DNA of 64,000 bases from an uncultured Fulvivirga sp. (GCA_947500555.1 CANMSE010000001.1:868001-932000), one strand, 5' to 3'; positions 18,626 through 27,896 are shown, counted from the stretch's first letter. Translations and numbers: made by a program. Notes: a model not told the origin generated them from the sequence alone.

Positions 18626-19041
18626 TAGTTCAATCGGATTATAATATTACTATCCTTTTCTATTAAGAGGAGAGCTTCCTCATATTTGGCTGGCCCAAAC
18701 ATTGAGTCAGGATTATTGGAGAATCCATAACCTTCTACCGGTCCCATACCGCCAAAGTCAAGTTCTCCGTTTCTATTTTCATCGTGCAATACTACAATGG
18801 CATATTTCCCCTTTGGTAAGTCAGTGATTTCAAAAGTGCTACCATCGTACTCCCCTAGCTCTACTGTTAAGTGTTTGACAGGATTTTTCAGGTAGTCATC
18901 TGGGTTGTTATAAACTGTAATGGATAGGTCTCCTTTCCTGTTTAACATACCCTCCACATCTACTGTAACATTGACCATTTCCTGCCCGAAGGCGAAAGTG
19001 GCTACTGTTAAAAAGATTAAAACAAGTGCTGAAGTTTTCAT
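18625..19041 (-). CDS. DUF2141-domain secreted protein
   Basis: The protein has 138 residues: a signal peptide (to about residue 20, FAFGQ) followed by a DUF2141 domain. Recognisable elements are the GDLSITVYNNPDDYL start, the FEITDLPKGKYAIVVLHDENRNG block with its acidic D-E-N-R-N-G turn, and the GYGFSNNPDSMFGP segment. The family is secreted and of unknown function, common in Bacteroidota. It is the first gene of the LytTR operon. A 21-bp-spaced direct-repeat pair starts 77 bp upstream of its start codon. Confidence 0.88.
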   Translation of the reverse strand: MKTSALVLIFLTVATFAFGQEMVNVTVDVEGMLNRKGDLSITVYNNPDDYLKNPVKHLTVELGEYDGSTFEITDLPKGKYAIVVLHDENRNGELDFGGMGPVEGYGFSNNPDSMFGPAKYEEALLLIEKDSNIIIRLN

Positions 19042-19117
19042 AATATAAATTGTTTTGTTGTTTGATTTTAGGTGCTAATATCTTGTTAGGATTATCCCGG
19101 AAGAAAAAAGAAATACC

Positions 19118-19148
19118 GAACTGTAGATTATTATTACTGAGTTGTAGA
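19118..19148 (-). promoter_or_regulatory. Direct-repeat pair upstream of the DUF2141/LytTR operon
   Basis: Two copies, GAACTGTAGA (19118-19127) and GAGTTGTAGA (19139-19148), start exactly 21 bp apart, the usual geometry for a LytTR dimer. They lie 77 bp upstream of the start of the DUF2141 gene, whose operon encodes a LytTR regulator. The same arrangement occurs again at 19407-19437. Confidence 0.5.
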
Positions 19149-19154
19149 AATCGA

Positions 19155-19331
19155 TTACCTTATTTGAGTAAGATGTGTAGGAGCACCAAAGGTGCCAATT
19201 GGAAGGTCACCAAGATGTTCTACTGATTTCTCTATTTTTAAACTAGCTAGAGCCGACTGATAGGAGAAAGCGATAATAATTGCGATTATTATTCCAAGAA
19301 TTATAGTTGCGGGTTTGTGGGCTAAAGCTTT
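19155..19331 (-). CDS. Small membrane protein (58 aa), putative
   Basis: The short frame begins at the ATG at 19329-19331; an in-frame extension to 19364 is possible. It has a lysine/histidine N-terminus, one strong transmembrane helix (TIILGIIIAIIIAFSYQSAL) and a short polar C-terminus. Support for it being real comes from its position: a second direct-repeat pair lies 76 bp upstream of this start, as one lies 77 bp upstream of the DUF2141 gene. No homologue is recognised. Confidence 0.45.
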   Translation of the reverse strand, partial: KALAHKPATIILGIIIAIIIAFSYQSALASLKIEKSVEHLGDLPIGTFGAPTHLTQIR

Positions 19332-19406
19332 CATAATATTTCTGTTTGTTCTTAATTCTGACACTAAAGTCGGATGAACAGTGGTGGCATGAAAAACAGA
19401 GTGACT

Positions 19407-19437
19407 CAGTTGTCGAATCTTGCTGCTGAGTTGTAGA
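19407..19437 (-). promoter_or_regulatory. Second direct-repeat pair (probable LytTR operator)
   Basis: CAGTTGTCGA (19407-19416) and GAGTTGTAGA (19428-19437) are also 21 bp apart. Together with the 19118-19148 pair they share the consensus CTGAGTTGTAGAAA. The site lies 76 bp upstream of the small membrane gene on the minus strand and ends 28 bp before the divergent YdeI-like gene. Confidence 0.5.
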
Positions 19438-19465
19438 AAAGAATGCGAATCCTGATTTATAAGTA

Positions 19466-20062
19466 ATGAAAGACGTTGTCAAAGCAATAGAAGCGGCTAA
19501 TGCCACGGTTTGGCGAGATTGGCTGGAAGCAAACTGTCAAACGGAAAAAAGTGTATGGCTGATTATCTATAAAAAATCCTCAAAACGGTCAAGCGTATAT
19601 TATGATGAGGCGGTAGATGAAGCATTATGTTTTGGTTGGATTGATAGCAAACCAAACAAAAGAGATGCGGAGAGTTACTACCAGTTCTTTTCTAAAAGGA
19701 ATCCCAAAAGCAATTGGAGTGCAGTGAATAAAAGCAAAGTAGAGCGTTTGATAAAAGCTAATAAAATGGCTACACCGGGTTTGGAGATGATACGAATAGC
19801 CAAACAATCAGGTACATGGAGCGCTCTGGATGATGTTGAAAATCTTATAGTCCCAGATGATTTAAGGGCTGAGTTGAAGACTTACTCAAATGCTGAAAAG
19901 TATTTCGAAGAGTTTCCGAAATCAGTAAAGCGGGGCATTTTAGAATGGATCTTCAGTGCTAAAAGGCCTGAAACGAGAATCAAAAGAATAAAAGTAACCG
20001 CAAGACTGGCAAACGAGAACATCCGAGCAAACCAATATAGTCAGCCCAAGGGGCAAAGGTAG
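19466..20062 (+). CDS. YdeI/OmpD-associated-like protein
   Basis: The 198-residue cytoplasmic protein has the hallmarks of the YdeI (OmpD-associated) family: WRDWLEANCQTEKSVWLIIYKK, YYDEAVDEALCFGWIDSKPN, the FSKRNPKSNWSAVNKSKVERL segment and a C-terminal RIKRIKVTARLANENIRAN helix. The biochemical role of the family is not established. It is divergent from the small membrane gene at 19331, sharing a ~134-bp upstream region that holds the second direct-repeat pair. Confidence 0.88.
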   Translation: MKDVVKAIEAANATVWRDWLEANCQTEKSVWLIIYKKSSKRSSVYYDEAVDEALCFGWIDSKPNKRDAESYYQFFSKRNPKSNWSAVNKSKVERLIKANKMATPGLEMIRIAKQSGTWSALDDVENLIVPDDLRAELKTYSNAEKYFEEFPKSVKRGILEWIFSAKRPETRIKRIKVTARLANENIRANQYSQPKGQR

Positions 20063-20065
20063 TTT

Positions 20066-20236
20066 CTATTTAGTCTTCCCACTTCTAAGCAAAATAAAGA
20101 CCCCCGAGAAAGTCAAAGCCAATCCTATTGGCACTACAAATAAGGCATCTGCCTGATACCTATATTGATAGAAAATGATACCTGATAATACTAAAATTCC
20201 ACATATAGCTAGTATCAGTCCCAATGATTTTTTCAT
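20066..20236 (-). CDS. Small two-helix membrane protein (56 aa)
   Basis: The minus-strand frame from the ATG at 20234-20236 to the TAG at 20066-20068 encodes 56 residues. It starts MKKSLGLILAICGILVLSG, followed by a FYQYRYQAD loop, a second hydrophobic helix and RSGKTK at the end. A lysine start, two clean membrane helices and a positively charged tail make a chance frame unlikely. It is convergent with the YdeI-like gene, 3 bp away. Function unknown. Confidence 0.6.
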   Translation of the reverse strand: MKKSLGLILAICGILVLSGIIFYQYRYQADALFVVPIGLALTFSGVFILLRSGKTK

Positions 20237-20311
20237 GTTGAAATTTTATTTTTAAATATAGCTCATTCTATCATAAACCCTCCGGTAAATAAGATGGCTC
20301 TGCAGACTATT

Positions 20312-21196
20312 TCACTCGCTCGCTCCACTCTTTATTTTATAATCACCATTGATATTATCAATATAGATAATGTAATCCTTAAAAAAAGGCATACCGATTC
20401 TTAGTCGACTTGAAGTTCTAATATCTGTTTTGATATCACTAAATTCCATATTCCCGATTTTAACGGATGGTAGTTGACCTACTTTTTCCTGAATCAACTG
20501 TAAACCTCCGAGTGTATATACGCTTCTTCCGTTATCATGAAATTCATATCTATTGAGTACATCATTTGCTAATGGATGATCATCCGGAATGCTAAATACA
20601 CTTGTAGAACCAAGGTCAATAATAGCCTTGTACTTTTTACCCAGCACTTCAACCTCCACGAAAGGATGACCGCCCTTTCTTATAATTTTAATGCTCTGGA
20701 AAGAATCATCAGCCAAATGCTTATTTGACATTTCAATTTCTCTAGCAGGGTAATGAATTAGCCAATTGGCCTTGCTAATGATAGGTTGCCCAATGAGCCC
20801 TCCAAAATTTTCTATTTGCTCTTTTAACCCCACCATATCTGCATTACCAGACTTGGTGTTTTGGAACTCTACCGATCCGATCTTTAGTGATGCTGTCGTT
20901 TCAAATCCCAGCTCCATCTTTCGTTTTGAAGCGCCCGTCCATTCGCTCACTTTTCCGATCATGGAGTCTCTTTGAATGAGATTTATCTGAGCACCAGTAT
21001 CAAAAATGAATTGTTTTGTATCCTGATAATTTAGCGTTACCGGAAGGAGAATGACAGACTTTGCTGTTTTAAATGTGGTATTGTAATAAAATTCTCCTGG
21101 GCTGACAGATCCTTTCTTCTGTTGAAAGGTGATGCAACCTGAAGTTGCTAAAAGAAGGATTATAAATAACCCTCCCGCAAGTCTTGTTTTTTTCAT
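20312..21196 (-). CDS. Retropepsin-like aspartyl protease lipoprotein
   Basis: The ATG at 21194-21196 was chosen because it begins a lipoprotein signal (MKKTRLAGG...ATSGC, lipid Cys21). The frame extends upstream to 21259 without a signal-like start. Two half-protease repeats are visible: FIFDTGAQINLI with D66 and AIIDLGSTSVFSI with D194. Each is followed by the hydrophobic flap-like strand typical of retropepsin-like bacterial proteases, and the second has DLG rather than DTG. It is likely anchored in the cell envelope and may process peptides. The reversed order suggests possible coexpression with the AraC gene just upstream. Confidence 0.8.
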   Translation of the reverse strand: MKKTRLAGGLFIILLLATSGCITFQQKKGSVSPGEFYYNTTFKTAKSVILLPVTLNYQDTKQFIFDTGAQINLIQRDSMIGKVSEWTGASKRKMELGFETTASLKIGSVEFQNTKSGNADMVGLKEQIENFGGLIGQPIISKANWLIHYPAREIEMSNKHLADDSFQSIKIIRKGGHPFVEVEVLGKKYKAIIDLGSTSVFSIPDDHPLANDVLNRYEFHDNGRSVYTLGGLQLIQEKVGQLPSVKIGNMEFSDIKTDIRTSSRLRIGMPFFKDYIIYIDNINGDYKIKSGASE

Positions 21197-21259
21197 GAGC
21201 TTTTTAAGCAAATGAAACTTAAAGGACAATGATAAGCGTACCAATGGAAGTATTGGCAC

Positions 21260-22399
21260 CTATTTGCTACTATTTTCCAGTCTTTTTTTGTATACAGAAG
21301 GTGAGTGCCCGGTGATGTTTTTAAAAACCCTATTGAAACTACTTTTAGATTTAAATCCGCAATCATAGGCTACCCCAAGCAGTGTAAGATGGTTTTTTGA
21401 TTGATCTTTCATCGCTTCAATAATTTCACTTACACGAAAACTATTCACATAATCGTAAAAGGAGATGTTCATATATTGATTAAGTACGGTAGAAAGTTTT
21501 TTATCTGTGGTGGATATGGCAGAGGCAAGTACACCAAGTGTAAGGTCATCAATCAAATAGGGCTTTTCTTCTTTCATCAATCGGCCGAGCCTAAGCCGCA
21601 GTTTTTCAGCCTCTTCGTTACTCAGTACTTCAGGTGTGGTCTGACTATTTTTCTCAAGGCTATCAATGTTACGCTCTACCAGTAAAAAATCAGGAAGTAA
21701 TATGCTGGATTGTGAAACTCCATAGTAGCCTAAAAAAATTATAATATATACCATTGGGGCAACTGTTAGGAAGCCTATATTCCATTCAACTTTAGCTATG
21801 AAAATCTCATATAAGGAAGTTGAGATATCAATTGAAATGATGAATATGGAACCTATAAGCATGGTTCTTACCCACTGTAGATTTTTATTCTGGAGGTTTG
21901 AATAGTTGTCTTTGATCAAAGACTTTGACCGGATCAACAATCTCAATGCCAGAATGCAGTAGACAAATGAATAAGCAATATCAAATTCAATAATATACAC
22001 TAAGTACTGAATATATATGCCAAATGAGTCATCTTGCTTAACAGAGATCATTAGTGGAATAGAAACTATCAATAAATAAAGTGCCGGGAAAAAGAGGTGA
22101 ATCGAGTAATTCTTAAGACTCCATTGTGTACTTCCGGTCAAGGACTTAATGTAGATATAAATGAGTGGACCTATAATGACTGAGGTGACATCATCGAAGA
22201 TAAAAGTCGACCAAAATAGTCCTGCTATTTTATGGATATAGGCATAGGTGTGAATGAATACAAGCAAAAAAAAACTAAAAATGCTGATAAGAATTTTAGT
22301 AGATAGATCTTCTGATTTTCGTTTGAAAAGTAGTACGAGAATTATAATTGTAACTACAATTCCTGTAGCTATTGAGAAGTCAAGAAGCAACCGCATCAA
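21260..22399 (-). CDS. Membrane-anchored AraC-type regulator (7TM-HTH)
   Basis: The protein has 379 residues. About seven membrane helices fill residues 1-235, then a linker and a C-terminal AraC/XylS domain (from ~275) follow, with the second helix-turn-helix unit GVAYDCGFKSKSSFNRVFKN and GHSPSVYKK. This architecture (7TM plus AraC) is widespread in Bacteroidota and is presumed to sense membrane or extracellular signals. The gene starts 6 bp after the end of the alpha/beta hydrolase gene, so it is in the operon that begins at 24582. Confidence 0.92.
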   Translation of the reverse strand: MMRLLLDFSIATGIVVTIIILVLLFKRKSEDLSTKILISIFSFFLLVFIHTYAYIHKIAGLFWSTFIFDDVTSVIIGPLIYIYIKSLTGSTQWSLKNYSIHLFFPALYLLIVSIPLMISVKQDDSFGIYIQYLVYIIEFDIAYSFVYCILALRLLIRSKSLIKDNYSNLQNKNLQWVRTMLIGSIFIISIDISTSLYEIFIAKVEWNIGFLTVAPMVYIIIFLGYYGVSQSSILLPDFLLVERNIDSLEKNSQTTPEVLSNEEAEKLRLRLGRLMKEEKPYLIDDLTLGVLASAISTTDKKLSTVLNQYMNISFYDYVNSFRVSEIIEAMKDQSKNHLTLLGVAYDCGFKSKSSFNRVFKNITGHSPSVYKKRLENSSK

Positions 22400-22405
22400 T
22401 TGAAA

Positions 22406-23434
22406 TTAGTTGATTTCAGCTTCTTCTGGGATAGTTTCCATAACTGGTTTTAATTTCACTACATCTTCCAGAAATTTAATGGTCTCATAGCGAACTTCAT
22501 TTACTGATTCGGAGGTCAGATAAGATCCGATTACATGGTGTTGAGCATTGGGGAAAGCTACTTTTCTTTTCAACTCATCTGGTGTGCCAAGTTGATTATA
22601 CATTTCTAACATGGCCGGTATAGAAACCGTATTATCTTGAGCCGTATCATTTTTATAGTAGTAACCCAAAAATACAGGTTGATGTACTCCGGAAAAAGTT
22701 TCAGGAACCATTGTATTTTCAACAAGTGCTTGGAGATGTGTAAGTACCTCCAAACGGTACTTATTAGTCCAATAGTTTGCTCTACTACTATCCAGCGGCC
22801 ATTGATTATAATCTGAGCCTTTAACAAGCCTGGCTAATTGTAGTCCCCATGGCTTTGAAAGCAAAAAAGAGTTGGGATCGTAAATTTTGATATTTGGTGA
22901 GTATAAAATAATTCCTGCAATTTCCGGATTATTTTCCGCTAGATATAGTCCATAAGTTCCTCCAGTGCTGGTGGTTAAGAGGATTACTTTTTTGCCTATT
23001 TCCATTCCTACAGCAATCGCTTCTGCTGCACTTCTCATCATATCCGCAGCGGTTAAATTGAGCATGGCCTCTTCCTCTATTAGACCGTGACCGGCAAGTC
23101 TAGGCAAGTATAGATTACAACCGTATCTTTTTGCCAGATCTCGGTGTATGGGATTGCCTTCTACTTTACTTGCAGAAAATCCGTGTAAGTACACCATACT
23201 ATATTCCGTAACTGATGGTACGGAATCATACCAAACTATTTCGGCTTCGTTATTTTTCCGAATGTTCTTTTTTGATGACTCACGCTCTTGTATTTTTGAT
23301 TCAAGTGCATGGAGGTCACTTGAAACTTCCGGTAACTCTCTTGATATAGGATCGAATTCCACTTTTGGTCCCAAAAAATAGGTTGCTAAGAGTACTACTA
23401 TTATAAGGCCAACTCCTTTTAAAAACTTATTCAT
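22406..23434 (-). CDS. Alpha/beta hydrolase, membrane-anchored
   Basis: The protein has 342 residues. An N-terminal uncleaved anchor or signal (FLKGVGLIIVVLLATYFLG) is followed by an alpha/beta hydrolase fold. The oxyanion-loop motif is VYLHGFSASK, then come PRLAGHG and the nucleophile elbow LTTSTGGTYG with Ser156. A His near QHHVIGSYL is the likely catalytic base. It resembles carboxylesterase/monoacylglycerol-lipase-type hydrolases; the substrate is unknown. The start codon overlaps the aminotransferase stop by 4 bp (ATGA). Confidence 0.88.
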   Translation of the reverse strand: MNKFLKGVGLIIVVLLATYFLGPKVEFDPISRELPEVSSDLHALESKIQERESSKKNIRKNNEAEIVWYDSVPSVTEYSMVYLHGFSASKVEGNPIHRDLAKRYGCNLYLPRLAGHGLIEEEAMLNLTAADMMRSAAEAIAVGMEIGKKVILLTTSTGGTYGLYLAENNPEIAGIILYSPNIKIYDPNSFLLSKPWGLQLARLVKGSDYNQWPLDSSRANYWTNKYRLEVLTHLQALVENTMVPETFSGVHQPVFLGYYYKNDTAQDNTVSIPAMLEMYNQLGTPDELKRKVAFPNAQHHVIGSYLTSESVNEVRYETIKFLEDVVKLKPVMETIPEEAEIN

Positions 23435-24582
23435 CTAATTGAAAGTAAGATATCTAATAATTTATTTACATCATTCTCGTCATTATAGACATGTGGAGAT
23501 ACTCTTACAGCATCTCCTCTGACGGAGACCGAAACCTTTTCTTTTTGAAGTGCTATTTTAATTGCTTCAAGCCTCTCTTTTTTAGCAGATCTTATTCCAA
23601 ATAAGTGAGAACTTCGAAAGTCAGAGCTTTCTATTTTGAACCCATCATTAGTTAATTGCTCAATGCCATCTTCAAATAGCTTTTGGCAATAATCTTGAAT
23701 ATTTGAAACCCCCCAGCTTTCAAGTTGCCTCACAGATTCCAACAGCATAGGTGTTAGAATAAAATTGCTGTGTTCACCAACTTCGAATCTAAGAGCGCCA
23801 GGTTGATATTGATTATTATAGTTTACTAAACCTGAGAAATCCTCGCTTTCGTAACGATTAATCCAGTTCTCCTCAATGGGCACTCCTTCATCAAATGCTG
23901 GACCGTAGTAAGCCAGCCCTATAGAATAAGGCCCCAACAACCATTTATAGCCCGCACAAATGAGCGCATCTGGTTTTATTTCCTGAACATCAAAAGGAAA
24001 AGCACCAACAGATTGTGTTCCATCAATGATTAATAAGGCGCCAACTTCTAGTGTCTTTTTTCTGATTTCCTTTAGACTAAACAACGTCCCATCAGCCCAA
24101 TGTACATGAGGCAAAGCTACTACTTTGGTTTTGGCATCTATTTCGTTAAGAATTCTATCATTCCAATCCGAACCGCGTTGTGATGAGGAAGGCCTCTTGA
24201 CAGTTACCATTTGACCCTTTTGCTCTTCGCATAATCTTTTCCATGGATAATAGTTGCTAGGGAACTGTTCTTCCAGGACTATTATTTTTTCACCTTCTTT
24301 CAAGGAGATATTTTTTGCTACTGTCGATATTCCATAAGAGACAGAAGGAATGATGACAATTCTGTTGGGTTCATGAGTGTTGATCAAACGCGAATAGCTG
24401 CTACGTAGTTCTTCTGTTGTAGTGAAAAAATCTACAGCGCCTATTATGGAGGGGTCTCTCTTTTCCCTAATTCCAGATATGCCAGCCTCTTCAACTTTTT
24501 TCAGAATGGGCGACATGTAGGCACAATTGAGATATGTTGTGCCCGTATTAAGTGAAAATAAGTCCTTTTGACATTTGATCAT
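23431..24582 (-). CDS. Class V PLP-dependent aminotransferase-like enzyme
   Basis: This 383-residue protein has the class V (cysteine desulfurase / isopenicillin N epimerase-like) fold. The phosphate/PLP contacts include D187 in LIIDGTQSVGAF and the Schiff-base Lys213 in AGYKWLLGPY. PHVHWADGTLF and the late VRGDAVRVSPHVYNDENDV block complete the signature. The exact reaction cannot be chosen between desulfurase, epimerase or transaminase types. It is the first gene of a three-gene operon with the alpha/beta hydrolase and AraC regulator. Confidence 0.9.
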   Translation of the reverse strand: MIKCQKDLFSLNTGTTYLNCAYMSPILKKVEEAGISGIREKRDPSIIGAVDFFTTTEELRSSYSRLINTHEPNRIVIIPSVSYGISTVAKNISLKEGEKIIVLEEQFPSNYYPWKRLCEEQKGQMVTVKRPSSSQRGSDWNDRILNEIDAKTKVVALPHVHWADGTLFSLKEIRKKTLEVGALLIIDGTQSVGAFPFDVQEIKPDALICAGYKWLLGPYSIGLAYYGPAFDEGVPIEENWINRYESEDFSGLVNYNNQYQPGALRFEVGEHSNFILTPMLLESVRQLESWGVSNIQDYCQKLFEDGIEQLTNDGFKIESSDFRSSHLFGIRSAKKERLEAIKIALQKEKVSVSVRGDAVRVSPHVYNDENDVNKLLDILLSIR

Positions 24583-24634
24583 TTCATAAATGTAAATAAT
24601 TCAATGATCAAAATATCCGCTTAAATGCACTTAA

Positions 24635-25564
24635 CTATTTCAAGTTAAGAGAATCTCTCAAATAGGAATCAGCAATATTATTTTTACTCCAGTAGTCCGT
24701 GAGTAAAGTCTTATCCAATTCGGCAGTAGTAGTCAAGGTTTTTCCATCAAGACCAGTGATCTGCTCTTCCCATTTTACTATTTTATGAGGGAAATCAGAT
24801 TCAAAAGTTATGGTAAGCATCCTTTTATCTTCCGGATATTCTAATGAATAAATTTTGTTGTCACCACTTTCGGAAATGCTTGCATAGGCCATCTTGGCCT
24901 TAAGGTTTTTATGTAGTAATCGGGTATGAAATAAACCTGGAATAATTTCAATAGTACCAATAGGTAAGGATTCTGGTTCAAGTCTAATCTTATTCCATAT
25001 CTCATCTTCTAAAAGCCCTTTTTCTATTTCGACCTTTACATCACCTTCCTGTTCAAAGTATGAGAAGGAGTTTAGATCATAGGACTTCTTTTTAAGATTC
25101 ATCTGAGCAAATACATGCCCACACCACTCTTGACTGCTCATAGTCACTTTGGGAGTGTTAGGGTATTTCTGAGTTTGTACAGGTGTGAATACAGAGAGCA
25201 TCATGCTGTATGGATAAATTCCTGTATTAAACTTTTTGGTGAAGTTGAGCTTTAGAACCGTTTGCTCATCTTCTTTATTCTGTTTTGGGTAGTCTAGTTT
25301 TACCTGCTTGGTTTTAGAAAAAGGTTCAGTAACGAATATTAATACAGCTTTACCTTCATGTACTTCTCCATAACGTGCCTGTTTTAGGTTGTAAGCATCA
25401 ATTTCAGCCACTCCGGCATACCAATATTTATTGAACTCTTCGACATTTGTTCTTAAGCTTTTTGCAGGTTCAGAGTTAACACTTTTCTGACAGCTGAGAG
25501 AAGAGCAAAGTATAAGGACTACGATAAGAGGAAACATTAATGCTTTCATATGATTTCTTTTCAT
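24635..25564 (-). CDS. Uncharacterised lipoprotein (about 309 aa)
   Basis: The start is placed at the ATG at 25562-25564 (MKRNH...). This gives a charged N-region and the hydrophobic LIVVLILCSSLSC lipobox; 25573 and 25549 are alternatives. The mature protein is a soluble beta-rich domain of ~290 residues with KYWYAGVAEIDAYNLKQARYG near the start and EIIPGLFHTRLLHKN in the middle. It is conserved in style with a group of Bacteroidota lipoproteins, but I do not recognise a function. The gene stands alone, 52 bp upstream of the aminotransferase gene. Confidence 0.75.
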   Translation of the reverse strand: MKRNHMKALMFPLIVVLILCSSLSCQKSVNSEPAKSLRTNVEEFNKYWYAGVAEIDAYNLKQARYGEVHEGKAVLIFVTEPFSKTKQVKLDYPKQNKEDEQTVLKLNFTKKFNTGIYPYSMMLSVFTPVQTQKYPNTPKVTMSSQEWCGHVFAQMNLKKKSYDLNSFSYFEQEGDVKVEIEKGLLEDEIWNKIRLEPESLPIGTIEIIPGLFHTRLLHKNLKAKMAYASISESGDNKIYSLEYPEDKRMLTITFESDFPHKIVKWEEQITGLDGKTLTTTAELDKTLLTDYWSKNNIADSYLRDSLNLK

Positions 25565-25665
25565 TGTTAACAAATGAAAAAAGAATTTGATTCTGCCACA
25601 ACAATATTTAAGCGTGCAAATGACAAGTGCTATAATTATTTATCTTTACCGCTCATTTTTTTATT

Positions 25666-27183
25666 ATGAATACCTCAACATACACAGGTCAAAATAAGCG
25701 ATGGATCTTTTTAGGGATAATAGCAGTTGTATTCATTTTTACCTACACCTACACCTTTGACTCAAAACTTGCGCTTCTTGGAGATAACGCGAGTTATTAT
25801 ACATTGGGGAAAGCAATTGCACAGGGAGAAGGTTATGTAAATATTTCCAAGGTAAGTAAAAGCCCGAATAACCATTACCCTCCGGGTTATCCAGTTATCA
25901 TCAGTACAGTATTACTCTTTTCTGATAGTATTATAGCTATTAAACTTCTTAATGGCCTTTTTTTATTGGGCTCTTTAACTCTCAGTTTTTTCCTGATAGC
26001 CCGGCTGGTTGAAAACTACATCACATCTTTTGTTATAGTATTATTAACTGCTTTTAATAGCCATGTGTTGTTTTATGGGTCCTTGATGATGTCTGAGGTT
26101 CCATATATGTTTTTCAGCCTTTTGGCGATTTACCTTTTTACTTTGGTTGATTTTGAGAAAGTTGCTCTTAAGAGCAAGTCATTTATTCTTGCTTTAATCA
26201 TGATCATCATATCCTACTATGTTAGATCCCTTGGAGTAGCACTTTTAGCAGGTTTCTGTTTATACCTATTATTAGAAAGAAATTGGAAAATGATCGGAAT
26301 TCCGATTGCTGCACTTATTTTGGGTGGGTTGCCTTGGTTTTTGAGAGGACAGTCACTGGGAGGCACTTCATACATGAATCAACTCAAATTGATAAACCCC
26401 TATAATCCAGGGTTGGGAGAAGCTACATTCAGTGATTTTTCAGAGAGATTTTGGAGTAATTTTTCGAGATATGTTACAAGAGAAATCCCGGATTCTATTT
26501 TCAACTTTGGCCCGACTTATAATCAGCCCATTAGCGGAAAAGAATGGCTGATGGGAATAGTATTAATTCTTTTAATCGGATATGGACTTTTCAAATTAAA
26601 ACATTTTAAGACATTGATTATTGGCTATATTCTGGGAACTCTAGGTATACTTATGATTTGGCCGGATGTATGGATTGGTGTTCGTTTTATAGTACCCGTA
26701 GTTCCATTCTTCTTATTAGGGGTTATAAACGGTTTTTTCCATTTGTTTATCTTGATTCGCTCCCAAAAAGAAGTGAGTATGGTGGTTAACTATTCACCTC
26801 TTGTGATTTTATTATTTCTATTTTCTCCCATGACAGAGCTGAATAGTAAAGCCAAAGCTCCATACCCACCCGCGTGGCAACGATACTTCGAGGTGGCAGA
26901 ATGGCTTGAAAAAAATCAAAAGGATGTTGTGGTAAGTTGCGGAAAACCTTCTTTGTTCTACACCTATGCTGACAACTTTACAATGAGGTATAAGTTTACC
27001 AAAGACAGCGATGAATTGCTAAAGCACCTTGAGAAGCAACAAGTGGACTATGTGGTTATTGACCAGGTTTATGGAAATACGTTTCAATATCTTCTGCCAG
27101 CAGTCAGAGAGCACCCTGAACGCTTTCAGCAGGTGCTCCATTTAAAAAATCCCGATACATTTCTTTTAAAGTTTAAAAGATGA
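25666..27183 (+). CDS. GT39/ArnT-like membrane glycosyltransferase
   Basis: The 505-residue polytopic protein has about eleven membrane helices. A first-loop acidic segment [19 protein letters not shown] is followed by NNHYPPGYP, the typical layout of ArnT/PMT-type polyprenyl-phosphate-sugar glycosyltransferases. Its C-terminal soluble tail (from ~400) is a small alpha/beta segment. The stop overlaps the GT2 gene by 4 bp. The likely role is transfer of a sugar from a polyprenyl-phosphate donor made by that GT2 enzyme; this pairing is inference from the genes' coupling. Confidence 0.85.
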   Translation: MNTSTYTGQNKRWIFLGIIAVVFIFTYTYTFDSKLALLGDNASYYTLGKAIAQGEGYVNISKVSKSPNNHYPPGYPVIISTVLLFSDSIIAIKLLNGLFLLGSLTLSFFLIARLVENYITSFVIVLLTAFNSHVLFYGSLMMSEVPYMFFSLLAIYLFTLVDFEKVALKSKSFILALIMIIISYYVRSLGVALLAGFCLYLLLERNWKMIGIPIAALILGGLPWFLRGQSLGGTSYMNQLKLINPYNPGLGEATFSDFSERFWSNFSRYVTREIPDSIFNFGPTYNQPISGKEWLMGIVLILLIGYGLFKLKHFKTLIIGYILGTLGILMIWPDVWIGVRFIVPVVPFFLLGVINGFFHLFILIRSQKEVSMVVNYSPLVILLFLFSPMTELNSKAKAPYPPAWQRYFEVAEWLEKNQKDVVVSCGKPSLFYTYADNFTMRYKFTKDSDELLKHLEKQQVDYVVIDQVYGNTFQYLLPAVREHPERFQQVLHLKNPDTFLLKFKR

Positions 27184-27896
27184 TCATAAATAAGTTATCT
27201 ATTCTTATTCCTGTTTATAACGAGGAAAAAACAATCCATTTGATTCTCGACAAGATAAAAGATGTCAAGTTGATCAATGGAATAGAAAAAGAAATTGTGA
27301 TGGTGAATGATTGTTCTACGGATGATTCAGAAGCTAGGATAAAGGTATATATGGAAGACAATGCAGATATAAATATTCAACTATTTAGTCAGCCTAAAAA
27401 CATGGGTAAAGGTGCAGCCTTGCATCGGGGAATCAAAGAAGCAACTGGCGAATATTTGATAGTGCAGGATGCGGATTTAGAGTATGACCCTGAAGAATAC
27501 AATGTCCTACTCAAACCTATCATCGAAGGTTTTGCAGATGTTGTTTATGGTAGTCGTTTTATGGGAGGCAATCCACATAGGATACTTTTTTTCTGGCATT
27601 CAATAGGAAATTCAGTTCTAACTTTTTTGTCGAATATGATGAATAATTTGAATTTGACGGACATGGAAACCTGCTATAAATTAATAAAGACTTCTGTTGC
27701 TAAGGAGCTGAAACTTCGGGAGCGAAGGTTTGGCTTTGAACCTGAGGTTACTGCGCGACTATCTCGTATACCAGGTATAAGAATATACGAAGTTGGTATT
27801 TCATATTATGGAAGAACCTATGCAGAAGGTAAGAAGATTAATTGGAAAGATGGTTTTAGAGCTATATATTGCATATTCCGCTACGGTCTATTTTAA
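27180..27896 (+). CDS. Glycosyltransferase family 2 (polyprenyl-phosphate mannosyl/glucosyltransferase-like)
   Basis: This 238-residue single GT-A domain matches DPM1-type enzymes: [14 protein letters not shown], the [11 protein letters not shown] nucleotide-sugar site, [32 protein letters not shown] with the DxD-like metal site (DADLEYD), and the acceptor-side TDMETCYK block. There is no C-terminal membrane anchor, unlike the longer family forms. It likely transfers a hexose from a nucleotide sugar onto a polyprenyl phosphate for the neighbouring GT39-like protein. Confidence 0.92.
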   Translation: MIINKLSILIPVYNEEKTIHLILDKIKDVKLINGIEKEIVMVNDCSTDDSEARIKVYMEDNADINIQLFSQPKNMGKGAALHRGIKEATGEYLIVQDADLEYDPEEYNVLLKPIIEGFADVVYGSRFMGGNPHRILFFWHSIGNSVLTFLSNMMNNLNLTDMETCYKLIKTSVAKELKLRERRFGFEPEVTARLSRIPGIRIYEVGISYYGRTYAEGKKINWKDGFRAIYCIFRYGLF

